The notes below the pieces were generated by a model. The model saw only the letters and a list, made by a program, of their open reading frames with translations, searched no databases and was not told where the DNA came from. DNA of 64,000 bases from Terriglobia bacterium (lineage in GTDB: Bacteria > Acidobacteriota > Terriglobia > JAIQFV01), in the NCBI GenBank assembly GCA_020073085.1, contig JAIQFV010000004.1:62001-126000 (forward strand), written 5' to 3'. This document shows, one piece after another, positions 42,282 to 50,077 of the stretch. Numbering within the stretch: position 1 is the first letter of the stretch; each line of letters opens with the position of its first letter. A program made the translations under genes and the position numbers.

Positions 42282-43529
42282 TTACAAACCGTACATCTCC
42301 ACGATTTCCTGCTTGGTCTTGCCCAGGATGTTGAACTTTTTTCCGACCTTGATGAAAGCGCTCAGGGCTTTATCGAGGTGGTGGATTTCATGTCCGGCCG
42401 AAATCTGAGTCCGGATGCGGGCCTGCCCTTGGGGAACGACAGGGAAGAAAAAGCCGATGGCGTAGATCCCTTCGTCATAAAGTGTTTTGGAAAGATCCTG
42501 AGCGAGTTTGGCGTTGAACAGCATCACGGGGACGATGGGCGTGTCGCCTTCCTTCAAGACAAAGCCGGCGTCCGTGAGACCCTTTCTCCAATAAGCCGCA
42601 TTCTTTTCCAGCTTGTCCCGCCGCTCCGTACTGGCGACAAGAATCTCCAGAACTTTAAGAACTCCGGCAACAACCACCGGAGCGATGGTGTTCGAGAAGA
42701 GATAGGGGCGGGCTTTTTGCCGGCACATCTCCACCAACTCCTTCCGCCCGGAGACGCAACCCCCGGAGGCTCCTCCGAGCGCCTTCCCGAAGGTGGTGGT
42801 GATGATGTCGATCTTGCCGACCACGCCGCACTTCTCGTGCGTTCCGCGGCCGGTCTTCCCGATAAATCCTGAGGCATGGGAATCATCCACCAGGAGCATG
42901 GCATCATATTTCTCACAAAGAGCGACCATGAGATCCAGCTTGGCCGTATCCCCATCCATCGAGAAGACACCGTCGGTAATGACGATCTTCAACCGCTTGT
43001 CGGAGTGGAGCTGGAGCTTTTCTTCGAGGTGACCCATGTCGGAGTGCTTGTAGGTGTCATGGATGGCGCTGCAAAGGCGGATGCCGTCAATCAGCGAGGC
43101 ATGCACCAACCGGTCGGAGATCATGACATCCTCTTTGGTGAGGATGGCCTCAAAGACGCCGGCATTGGCGTCCATGCAGGATGGAAAGAGAAGGGTATCC
43201 TCCGTGCCCAGAAAGGCCGTGACCTTTCTCTCGAGTTCGCGGTGGATATCCTGGGTTCCGCAGATGAATCGGACCGAGGACATGCCATAGCCGCGCGCAT
43301 CCAGTCCCTCGTGGGCGGCTTTCAAAACGTCGGGGTGGCTGGACAGCCCCAGGTAATTATTGGAGCACATGTTGATGACCTTCTTCAAAGAGGCCCCCAC
43401 CGGGTACTCCACTTCGATGTCGGCTGCCTGTGGAGAGTGGATGAACCGTTCCTGCTTGAAGATTCCTGCCTCCTGAATGGCTTTGAGCTGTTCCTTATAA
43501 AGATTGCTGATCCTCTCGGTATAGGCCAT
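42282..43529 (-). CDS. kbl: Glycine C-acetyltransferase (2-amino-3-ketobutyrate CoA ligase) or related alpha-oxoamine synthase
   Basis: A 415-residue PLP enzyme of the alpha-oxoamine synthase family. ATG 43529 follows GAGGAGGAT. Sequence is close to E. coli Kbl: NMCSNNYLGLSSHPDVLKAA, SVRFICGTQDIHRELERK, TDGVFSMDGDTAKL, VDDSHASGFIGKTGRGTHE, and the PLP lysine in TTFGKALGGASGG; also RPYLFSNTIAP and QARIRTQIS. Kbl cleaves 2-amino-3-ketobutyrate with CoA into glycine and acetyl-CoA, completing threonine breakdown begun by Tdh (encoded at 48776). A C-terminal extension (ILGKTKQEIVEMYGL) is not in E. coli. The adjacent acyl carrier protein and ligase raise the alternative that it condenses an acyl-ACP with an amino acid, as serine palmitoyltransferase does. 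Confidence 0.88.
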   Translation of the reverse strand: MAYTERISNLYKEQLKAIQEAGIFKQERFIHSPQAADIEVEYPVGASLKKVINMCSNNYLGLSSHPDVLKAAHEGLDARGYGMSSVRFICGTQDIHRELERKVTAFLGTEDTLLFPSCMDANAGVFEAILTKEDVMISDRLVHASLIDGIRLCSAIHDTYKHSDMGHLEEKLQLHSDKRLKIVITDGVFSMDGDTAKLDLMVALCEKYDAMLLVDDSHASGFIGKTGRGTHEKCGVVGKIDIITTTFGKALGGASGGCVSGRKELVEMCRQKARPYLFSNTIAPVVVAGVLKVLEILVASTERRDKLEKNAAYWRKGLTDAGFVLKEGDTPIVPVMLFNAKLAQDLSKTLYDEGIYAIGFFFPVVPQGQARIRTQISAGHEIHHLDKALSAFIKVGKKFNILGKTKQEIVEMYGL

Positions 43530-43625
43530 CGTCGATCCTCCTCGATATGACACGGATTCCCCGGCCTGGATGCCGGCCGGAGAGGTATCGGAACTGCGCC
43601 CCATCTGCAGGGCCGGTTACTGCGC

Positions 43626-43880
43626 TTACCCCTTCTTCTGAATGAACCCCTCGACGAGCAAGGCGATCTTGTTCACCGAATCGAACGCCTCCGGGGTCGC
43701 CTGATCATCGGGGATCTGGATGCCATATTTGTTCTCCAGAAAACGCTTCAAGGAAACCATGGAAAATGAATCCACAATGCCCCCCGAGATGAGCGGGGTG
43801 TCGAAGGTGATGGGTTCGCTGTCATCTTCCAGGTATTCCTTCTTCACATAACTAAGAATGACGCTTTTCATATCGTCCAT
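43626..43880 (-). CDS. Acyl carrier protein
   Basis: An 84-residue acyl carrier protein. The phosphopantetheine attachment serine lies in GGIVDSFSMVSLKRFLENKY (Ser about 38), with F in place of the usual L after DS. The surrounding helices and acidic first half (KKEYLEDDSEPITFDTPLIS) fit the fold. It is not next to fatty acid synthase genes, so it is probably a dedicated carrier rather than the housekeeping AcpP. Neighbours on the same strand are an AMP-forming ligase upstream and kbl downstream, with acpS further upstream able to load it. What acyl group it carries is not known. Confidence 0.9.
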   Translation of the reverse strand: MDDMKSVILSYVKKEYLEDDSEPITFDTPLISGGIVDSFSMVSLKRFLENKYGIQIPDDQATPEAFDSVNKIALLVEGFIQKKG

Positions 43881-43920
43881 TTCAATTGCTCCTCGCGTGT
43901 GCTTCGAATAGTTTTGGTAG

Positions 43921-44018
43921 CCGGGATGCCATGTTTTTCATGGCATCCCGGACATTTCCGGACTGTCACACCGCTCGATGCCAACATCTCCGGGATGGAC
44001 AAGGATCGTCCATCCCGG
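43921..44018. repeat. Pair of related hairpins sharing CCGGGATG arms
   Basis: Hairpin one: CCGGGATGCCATG (43921-43933) pairs perfectly with 43939-43951 around TTTTT. Hairpin two: CCGGGATGGAC (43990-44000) pairs perfectly with 44008-44018 around AAGGATC. Both begin with the same CCGGGATG word and sit between the ligase and ACP genes, downstream of the ligase stop. They may act as a tandem terminator or be copies of a palindromic intergenic repeat. Confidence 0.6.
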
Positions 44019-44050
44019 CCACCGGGACAATTGTGCTGGCGAAACAATCT

Positions 44051-45754
44051 TCAATCGTCTTCCAGGCTCGACGTATCGCCGATCTCCTCGCCCCACTCCT
44101 TGGCATGGAGGATGCGGCGCACCAGCTTTCCGCTGCGCGTCTTGGGCAGGGACTTGAAGAATGCCATCTCCTGAGGCATGGCGAGAGGAGAGAGCTTTTT
44201 CCGGATGAAGTTCATGATCTCCAATTCCAGGTCCTTGCTCGGCTCAAACCCCGGCTTCAGCGATACAAAGGCTTTGACCACTTCCAGGTTGATGGGATCA
44301 GGCTTGCTCACTACTGCCGACTCAGCCACCGCGGGATGTCCCAGGAGGGCGGATTCCACTTCAAACGGGCTGACGAGGTGGCCGCCGGTGTTGATGACAT
44401 CATCGTCGCGGCCCACAAACCAGAAATAGCCGTCCTTATCCATCCGGGCCCGATCGCCCGTCAAGTACCAACCGTTGCGTTGCTTCTCCTGGAACGCCGT
44501 TTCGTTGTTCCAGTAGGATCGCATCATCGAAGGCCAGCCGGGCCGGAGGCCGATGAGCCCGATTTTCCCAAACGAGGAGTGGGGCTCATAAGTCGAGGGG
44601 TTCAGAATCGCGGCGGTGATGCCGGGGAAGGGTTTGCCCATGGAACCGGGCCTGACTTCCATGCCGGGATAGTTACTGATCACAATGCAGCCCGTCTCGG
44701 TCTGCCAGTACGTATCCAGGAATGGCATCCCAAAGACCCTCTGGGACCAGACCACGGCCTCCGAGTTGAGCGGCTCGCCAACGCTGGCCAGATGCCGCAA
44801 GGTGGAAAGGTTGAATCGCTTGACAATCTCGTCGCCTGCTTTCATCAAGGAGCGAATTGCCGTCGGGGCCGAATACCACATCGTGATCTTGTACTTTTCG
44901 ATGAAACGGTACCAGGCTTCCGCCGAGAACCCGGCGTCCAAAACACATTGAGTGATGCCGAGGCAGAAGGGAGCGATGATTCCATAGGAAGTCCCGGTCA
45001 CCCAGCCCGGGTCGGCCGTGCACCAGTAGATATCGTCCTCCTGGAGATCGAGCACCCACTTGGCCGTGAGGTACTGAGAGATCAATGAATAGTGAACGTG
45101 CCTGACCCCCTTCGGTTGCCCGGTCGTGCCGGAGGTGTAATGGAACACGGAAGGGGATTCGGCCCGGGTTGGAAAGATTTCCAGCTCCTCGACCGGTTTG
45201 GCCTCACCCAGAGAAAAGGCCACCTCGCGTTCCCGGAGGGGCGTCTTCCCGTCATGGTCGACGATGATGACGTGTTCGAGGTGGGGCAATCGCTCCAGGA
45301 TCTTTTTGACTTTAGACGCATGCTTCTTCTGCGTGATGATGGCCTTGGTCCCCGCGTCACTCAGGCGAACATAAAGCGATTCGTCGCCAAAGGCGGAGAA
45401 AAGCGGCTGAGCGATGGCCCCGATTTTCAGGAGGGCCAAAAAGCCAATATACAGCTCCGGAATTTTGTCCATGAACAGGCAGACCCGGTCCTCGTTCCGG
45501 ATGCCCAGGCCCCGGAGGTAGGCGCCGATGGTGTTTGAGGCCAGGCGAATGTCGTTGTAGGTGTATCGCCGCTCCACTCCGCTAAACCCCTCATGGATGA
45601 GGGCGAGTTTCGAAGCCTTGCCCATCTGGCAGACCCGGTCGGTGCAGTACCACCCGATGTTGATCACATCACCGGCCTTGTATCCGAGTTCTTTTTCGGA
45701 CATCGACCAGGAGAAATTCTCCAGTCTTCCGTCATATGAACCTATATTGGACAT
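44051..45754 (-). CDS. acsA: AMP-forming acetyl/acyl-CoA synthetase
   Basis: A 567-residue adenylate-forming ligase, the length of Bacillus AcsA rather than the longer proteobacterial Acs. Motifs: VFHYTSGTTGQPKGVRHVHY (ATP loop, about 213), FLDTYWQTETGCIVISNYPG (A5, with the Trp that limits the pocket to small acids), GWYLTGDRARMDKDGYFWFV (A7/A8) and PKTRSGKLVRRIL with the catalytic lysine at the end. It should convert acetate (or propionate), ATP and CoA to acyl-CoA and AMP. The TRSGK lysine is the site acetylated by Pat in homologues, so the two Pat-like proteins and AcuC here may control it. It lies between acpS and ACP, so a role in charging that ACP is possible. Confidence 0.9.
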   Translation of the reverse strand: MSNIGSYDGRLENFSWSMSEKELGYKAGDVINIGWYCTDRVCQMGKASKLALIHEGFSGVERRYTYNDIRLASNTIGAYLRGLGIRNEDRVCLFMDKIPELYIGFLALLKIGAIAQPLFSAFGDESLYVRLSDAGTKAIITQKKHASKVKKILERLPHLEHVIIVDHDGKTPLREREVAFSLGEAKPVEELEIFPTRAESPSVFHYTSGTTGQPKGVRHVHYSLISQYLTAKWVLDLQEDDIYWCTADPGWVTGTSYGIIAPFCLGITQCVLDAGFSAEAWYRFIEKYKITMWYSAPTAIRSLMKAGDEIVKRFNLSTLRHLASVGEPLNSEAVVWSQRVFGMPFLDTYWQTETGCIVISNYPGMEVRPGSMGKPFPGITAAILNPSTYEPHSSFGKIGLIGLRPGWPSMMRSYWNNETAFQEKQRNGWYLTGDRARMDKDGYFWFVGRDDDVINTGGHLVSPFEVESALLGHPAVAESAVVSKPDPINLEVVKAFVSLKPGFEPSKDLELEIMNFIRKKLSPLAMPQEMAFFKSLPKTRSGKLVRRILHAKEWGEEIGDTSSLEDD

Positions 45755-45761
45755 AGCCCTC

Positions 45762-46148
45762 CTAGGCAGGCTTAGGTCTTTCGAGGAGGACGACGGCTTT
45801 GGCTAAACCTTGGGTATGGGAAAGCGATACATGAATGCGGGTAATACGGTTCTTGCGGCAGAATTTTTTTACTTTCCCATAAACGATGGCGCGGGGTTTT
45901 CCAAGTTTGTCGTTGATGATTTCGATCTCGTCAAATCGATAGCCGCCGCGATAGCCGGTCCCCATGGCTTTGAAGAAGGCTTCTTTTGCGGCAAACCTTG
46001 CGGCTAAATGATGCGAACTGCTTCCTCTCGATCGACAGTATGCAATCTCCCGGGTTGTGAATAACTCTTCCTTCAAGCCTCCGACGCGCACGAGGTTTTG
46101 TGCGATGCGGCGAGTTCGGATTATATCCATGCCGATGCCGAAAAGCAA
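45762..46148 (-). CDS. acpS: Holo-[acyl-carrier-protein] synthase
   Basis: A 128-residue AcpS that transfers 4'-phosphopantetheine from CoA to acyl carrier protein. The start is a TTG at 46148, giving MLFGIGMDIIRT, which aligns with the family N-terminus and has GGAGG 8 bases upstream; upstream frame to 46232 is repeat-derived. Motifs are GIGMDII (Mg-binding Asp), RFAAKEAFFKAMGTG (the catalytic FxxKEA block) and IHVSLSHTQGLAKAVVLLE. It lies directly upstream of the ligase (7 bases to its start) and near the ACP gene, forming a self-contained carrier module. Its promoter region overlaps a foldback repeat at 46177-46312. Confidence 0.92.
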   Translation of the reverse strand: MLFGIGMDIIRTRRIAQNLVRVGGLKEELFTTREIAYCRSRGSSSHHLAARFAAKEAFFKAMGTGYRGGYRFDEIEIINDKLGKPRAIVYGKVKKFCRKNRITRIHVSLSHTQGLAKAVVLLERPKPA

Positions 46149-46176
46149 TGCAACAACCTCCGGGGGAAGTAAACTC

Positions 46177-46312
46177 CAAATTCCAAAAGCCAAAGTCCAA
46201 GTAATAACCAAAAACCAAATCCCAAATTCCAAACGGGGTGGTTTTTTCGCAGGTCGCTCATGTTTGGAAGTTGGAATTTGAGTTTTATTTGGACTTTGGC
46301 TTTTGGAATTTG
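46177..46312. repeat. Intergenic foldback with perfect 24-base arms
   Basis: CAAATTCCAAAAGCCAAAGT plus CCAA (46177-46200) is perfectly complementary to 46289-46312, with 88 bases between. A second, imperfect inner pair (near 46214-46233 and 46262-46281) uses the same AATTCC/TTGG words. Architecture resembles the 8035-8245 element but the sequence is unrelated. It sits between the metX-hom gene (ends 46357) and acpS. Confidence 0.8.
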
Positions 46313-46356
46313 AAGTTTCACCCCTTGGTCGTCTTAAAAGGGTTCTCTGTCCGCTC

Positions 46357-48630
46357 CTACTGCTGGTGTGTCCAGATCAGCGATTCGAGCAGGGGGACGG
46401 CTCCCTCCTGATAGATATCAGTCAGCCCGGCGGCCCGATCTTTCCGCGCGAGGAAGGTGGCGAAGCGTGGCGCCTGGAGTTCGAAGGCGGCGCGCGGGAA
46501 CCGGCCCGTCCAGCTGTGCCGGGAATGATACAGGCCGATCACGTCGTTGAGCAGCGCGGCGGCGACCGGCAGTCGGCCGGTTCCCTTGCCGAGATAGGCC
46601 ATCTCGCCGGTCTCCTCGCCGTCGAGTACCACAACGTTGTTCTCGGCTCGAACGCTTCCCAGGTGGCCTTCGGCGGGGACGGCGAGCGGCAGGACTCCGG
46701 CAGTGGGGGATTCCGGACTGGCCATGAACAGGCCCACCAGCTTAACCCGCAAGCCGAGGGAAGGGGCATCGCGCACCAGGACAGGGTCGAGATCGTAGAG
46801 TCCCCGGATGTTAAGTTCCTCCACCCCGAATCGAAGCCCCTGGGCCCGCGAACAAAGTATTAGCAGTTTCTGCGCCGTGTCCCATCCCGACAGGTCTAGT
46901 TCCGGCTCCGGTTCCGTGATGCCGAGGGAGCGGGCGTGGTTCAGTGCGGATTCAAACGAAAGCCCTTGCTCCATCTGCTCAAGGATTACGTTGCAGGTTG
47001 ATGAGAGCACGGCATGGATGGTTTGGATTTGAAGGTGTGCTAACGGCCGCTCGACTGCGTACAACAGGGGCCATCCGGCGGCGATAGCATTATGGTAGGC
47101 AAGCCGAACTCCGTGCGCCAGCGCGAACTGCTCCAGGTGAGGTCCGTGCTGCTTGATCAGAAGCTTGTTAGTGGTCGCCACAGGGCGCTTTCGCTGGAGT
47201 GCGATCTCCAGGAGGCCGTGCGTATCGCTTCCCCGCGTGGCCTCGATGACGACGTCGATGTCGTCCCGCCGCACCAACTTCTCCGGATCGTAACCCAACT
47301 CGATCGGCCCCAAGCTTGGATCGAGGGTACGTGAAGGATCGATATCGGCCACGGCAGCCACATCCAGGCGGAGGTTGTAGTCCTCAATGAGCTGGGCATG
47401 CCGTTCGGCCAGGAGTCGCAGGAACAGCCCCGTCACCCGGCCTGCCCCCAGGATGCCGAGGCGGACCGTCCGGACTTCGCGTTGTGCGACCGTGGGGACG
47501 TCACGCATCAGGCGGAGCGACTTGCGCGCGTGCACGTCGCGCAGGATGGCCGAGATCTGCTCAGTCTCCAGCAAGAACGCGTCGTGGCCGTGGGGGGAGC
47601 GGAGTTCGGCGTACTCCACCGGCTTGCCCAAATGGTTGAGAATGTCGGCCCCCAGATGGACGTCTGCGGCCGGGTAGAGTTGGTCGGAGCTGATGCCGAT
47701 GACGAGGGTGCGACATCGAACCTGCTCCAGGGCATCCACGATGCTCCCGCGGTTCACGCTCACATCAAACAGGTCCATGGCCCGCGTAAAGAGAATGTAG
47801 GTGTAAGGATCGAAACGTTTAATGCTTTTCAGGCCCTGGTAGCGCAGCCACGATTCCACGTTGAACATTCCGCGCTCGCCCAGGGTCGCGCCCGGCGGCT
47901 TGAACCAATCGCGGCCGAACTTCTCCTCAAGACTGGTCGATGACCGGTAGCTCAGCATCCCGACGCCGCGGGCAACCATCTGGCCCCAGGCGGAGCTGGC
48001 TTCATTTCCGTTGATGTCCAGCTCGACGCCCCGCCGCTGGAGCCAGTTCCATCCGATCTGGAGGGGCGTGGTGCGGAGCGGGGCCGCTACCACCACCCCG
48101 AGGTCCACTTGCTCGCCCGATTCAATGGCCCACTCCCAGGCCAGCATGCCGCCCATGCTGGCGCCGATCACCATCCGGAGTCGATCGATCCCCAGTTGGC
48201 GAAGAAACAAACGCTGGACACGAACCATGTCCAGCGGGGTGAGGAGCGGGAACCGTGTGAGATAGGGTTCTCCGTCCGATGCCGGAAATCGCGGCCCGGT
48301 TGTGCCGTAGCAGCCGCCCAGGAGATTGGGGCAGACCACGAAATATCGCCGGGTATCAATGGCGCGGCCCGGCCCGACCAGTTGCTCCCACCAGCCATGT
48401 GGTTGGCCGGCAAAATCACCGGTCACGTGACAGTCGAAGGCGAGTGGGTGGATGACAAGCACGGCGTTGTCCCGCGATTCGTCGAGCACGCCCCACGATT
48501 CGTAGCTGACCTGGACCTGCGGCAAGTGTCCTCCGTGTACACAGGTCAAACCGTCGGGCAGATCCAACTGGACGACCTTTCCCAGTTCGACCGTCGGCGA
48601 GTCCCACCAGAGTTCCCGGTGCTCTTCCAT
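46357..48630 (-). CDS. metX: Fused homoserine O-acetyltransferase and homoserine dehydrogenase
   Basis: A 757-residue bifunctional protein. Residues 1-375 form a MetX alpha/beta hydrolase: VLVIHPLAF, nucleophile elbow IGASMGGMLAWEWA (Ser about 153), LVIGISSDQLYPAADVH (Asp) and SPHGHDAFLLE (His), so the triad is intact. Residues about 395-757 form a homoserine dehydrogenase: GILGAGRVTGLFLRLLAE (dinucleotide loop), VVIEATRGSDTH, VATTNKLLIKQHG, and the catalytic region HAVLSSTCNVILEQMEQG and SGWDTAQKLLIL. No ACT domain is attached, so feedback by threonine would have to come from elsewhere. The fusion channels homoserine made from aspartate semialdehyde straight to O-acetylhomoserine, committing carbon to methionine. 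No SAM riboswitch is visible upstream. Confidence 0.93.
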   Translation of the reverse strand: MEEHRELWWDSPTVELGKVVQLDLPDGLTCVHGGHLPQVQVSYESWGVLDESRDNAVLVIHPLAFDCHVTGDFAGQPHGWWEQLVGPGRAIDTRRYFVVCPNLLGGCYGTTGPRFPASDGEPYLTRFPLLTPLDMVRVQRLFLRQLGIDRLRMVIGASMGGMLAWEWAIESGEQVDLGVVVAAPLRTTPLQIGWNWLQRRGVELDINGNEASSAWGQMVARGVGMLSYRSSTSLEEKFGRDWFKPPGATLGERGMFNVESWLRYQGLKSIKRFDPYTYILFTRAMDLFDVSVNRGSIVDALEQVRCRTLVIGISSDQLYPAADVHLGADILNHLGKPVEYAELRSPHGHDAFLLETEQISAILRDVHARKSLRLMRDVPTVAQREVRTVRLGILGAGRVTGLFLRLLAERHAQLIEDYNLRLDVAAVADIDPSRTLDPSLGPIELGYDPEKLVRRDDIDVVIEATRGSDTHGLLEIALQRKRPVATTNKLLIKQHGPHLEQFALAHGVRLAYHNAIAAGWPLLYAVERPLAHLQIQTIHAVLSSTCNVILEQMEQGLSFESALNHARSLGITEPEPELDLSGWDTAQKLLILCSRAQGLRFGVEELNIRGLYDLDPVLVRDAPSLGLRVKLVGLFMASPESPTAGVLPLAVPAEGHLGSVRAENNVVVLDGEETGEMAYLGKGTGRLPVAAALLNDVIGLYHSRHSWTGRFPRAAFELQAPRFATFLARKDRAAGLTDIYQEGAVPLLESLIWTHQQ

Positions 48631-48681
48631 ATTCGAGATTCCTCGTTGTCAGATGGCCGTCGGCATTTAGAATCGAAGAGG

Positions 48682-48712
48682 AGGGACAGTCACCAATCGC
48701 GGGACTGTCCCT
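48682..48712 (-). terminator. Hairpin after tdh, GGGACAGTC type
   Basis: AGGGACAGTC (48682-48691) pairs perfectly with GACTGTCCCT (48703-48712). It lies between tdh (minus, ending 48776) and metX-hom (minus, starting 48630). A hairpin with the same GAGGGACA/TGTCCCTC words occurs at 62691, suggesting a dispersed repeat that can serve as a terminator. Confidence 0.55.
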
Positions 48713-48775
48713 GCCTTTTGTCGGGATTCGAAACCAGAGGTTGGCCGGCGATCTTGGCGCCACTGCGGTGCAAGT

Positions 48776-49834
48776 CTATTTCGCCCCATCCGGCACCAGG
48801 ATCACCTTGCCACTGTTGCCGGAAATCATCAAATCCATGGCCTGGACATAATCTTTGAGTGGAAAGGTATGAGTAATGATGGGAGTAGGATCGACCTTTC
48901 CGGATTCCAGAAAACGCGCCGCCTTGTACCATGTGCCAAACATCGTTCTTCCGGTGATCCCCAGAACGCGAATCCCGCGCATGATGACCTCGTTGTTGAG
49001 ATCCAAGGTCTGCGGTTCGCTGTACAACCCGAGTAAAGAGGCCCGTCCGCCGGGCGTCACCATGGCCAGCCCCTGGTGCAACGCCTTCGGATTCCCGCTC
49101 ATCTCGCACATCACATCAACCCCGTCACCGTGAGTCAGTTCCAGAACCTCTTTGACCACGTCGGTATTCTTTGGATTAAACGCATGCGTGGCGCCCATTT
49201 TTCTTGCCAGGCCGAGACGATACTCGTTGACGTCAGTGGCAATCAGAGTCGTCGCGCCACACGCGTTCGCGACCGCCACCGCAAGAAGTCCGACGGGGCC
49301 GCAACCGATCACCACGCAAGTCTTTCCGGCCACATCCTCTGACAGCACTGTGTCGATGGCGTTTCCCAAGGGCTCCTGGATGGTGGCCACTTCGGGTGGG
49401 ATGGACCGGGAATTCTTCCATGCATCGACTTCGGGAAGACGCATGTAGTCGGCAAACGATCCGTTCGTATCGACCCCGAGAATTTTCAAGTTTCGACAGA
49501 TCTCGGGCTTGCCGGTCTTACACTGGAAACACCGCCCGCAGGGGATGTGTGTCTCGGCTGAAACATAATCTCCGACCTTGATGGAGGTCACTTCATTGCC
49601 GACGTCGACCACTTCGCCCGCCAATTCGTGGCCCATGATCTGCGGCGTCTTGATCCGGTGGGCGGCCCAGTCGTTCCATTCGTAGATGTGCACATCTGTC
49701 CCACAAATGGAACAGGCAATGATTTTGACCAGGATATCGTGCGGGCCAATGGAGGGGATGGGCGCCTCCCCCCATTCCGCGCCATACTGTGGTTTTGTCT
49801 TAATGACTGCGTTCATCGAACCGGCTGAACTCAT
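48776..49834 (-). CDS. tdh: L-threonine 3-dehydrogenase
   Basis: A 352-residue zinc-dependent medium-chain dehydrogenase. AAAGGAG precedes the ATG at 49834. Catalytic-zinc residues are ACSICGTDVHIYEWNDWA (Cys about 44) and IMGHELAGEVVDVG (His-Glu); the structural-zinc cysteines are in HIPCGRCFQCKTGKPEICRN. The Rossmann loop CVVIGCGPVGLLAVAVANAC is followed by VNEYRLGLARKMGATHAFNP. The EWNDWA signature is specific for threonine dehydrogenase, which oxidises threonine to 2-amino-3-ketobutyrate. Kbl, encoded at 42282, would complete conversion to glycine and acetyl-CoA. It is separated from kbl by several genes. Confidence 0.95.
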   Translation of the reverse strand: MSSAGSMNAVIKTKPQYGAEWGEAPIPSIGPHDILVKIIACSICGTDVHIYEWNDWAAHRIKTPQIMGHELAGEVVDVGNEVTSIKVGDYVSAETHIPCGRCFQCKTGKPEICRNLKILGVDTNGSFADYMRLPEVDAWKNSRSIPPEVATIQEPLGNAIDTVLSEDVAGKTCVVIGCGPVGLLAVAVANACGATTLIATDVNEYRLGLARKMGATHAFNPKNTDVVKEVLELTHGDGVDVMCEMSGNPKALHQGLAMVTPGGRASLLGLYSEPQTLDLNNEVIMRGIRVLGITGRTMFGTWYKAARFLESGKVDPTPIITHTFPLKDYVQAMDLMISGNSGKVILVPDGAK

Positions 49835-50077
49835 CGGAACTCCTTTTATGACGAAAGAAAATCATGTTTCAAATCAAGGGGAGATGAAATGAATGCTGCT
49901 GGGACCACTTTCAGCCTGCGACCCTTGGACTATCTTAACACAGCTTGGACCTCCTTACTCCCGGCAAGAGGACCGTGAGGGACGAGCATGACGCGGCGTT
50001 CAGGTGGGCAGCTCGAAGGTCTCTTCAGATCTCCCGGCCTGCAAAGACCCGGGACAAATCCGAAATCCTAAACGAGT

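Noticed and set aside
43886-45088. 400-codon plus-strand frame opposite the AMP-forming ligase
   Set aside because: Shadow of the ligase gene; composition and lack of start signals argue against coding.
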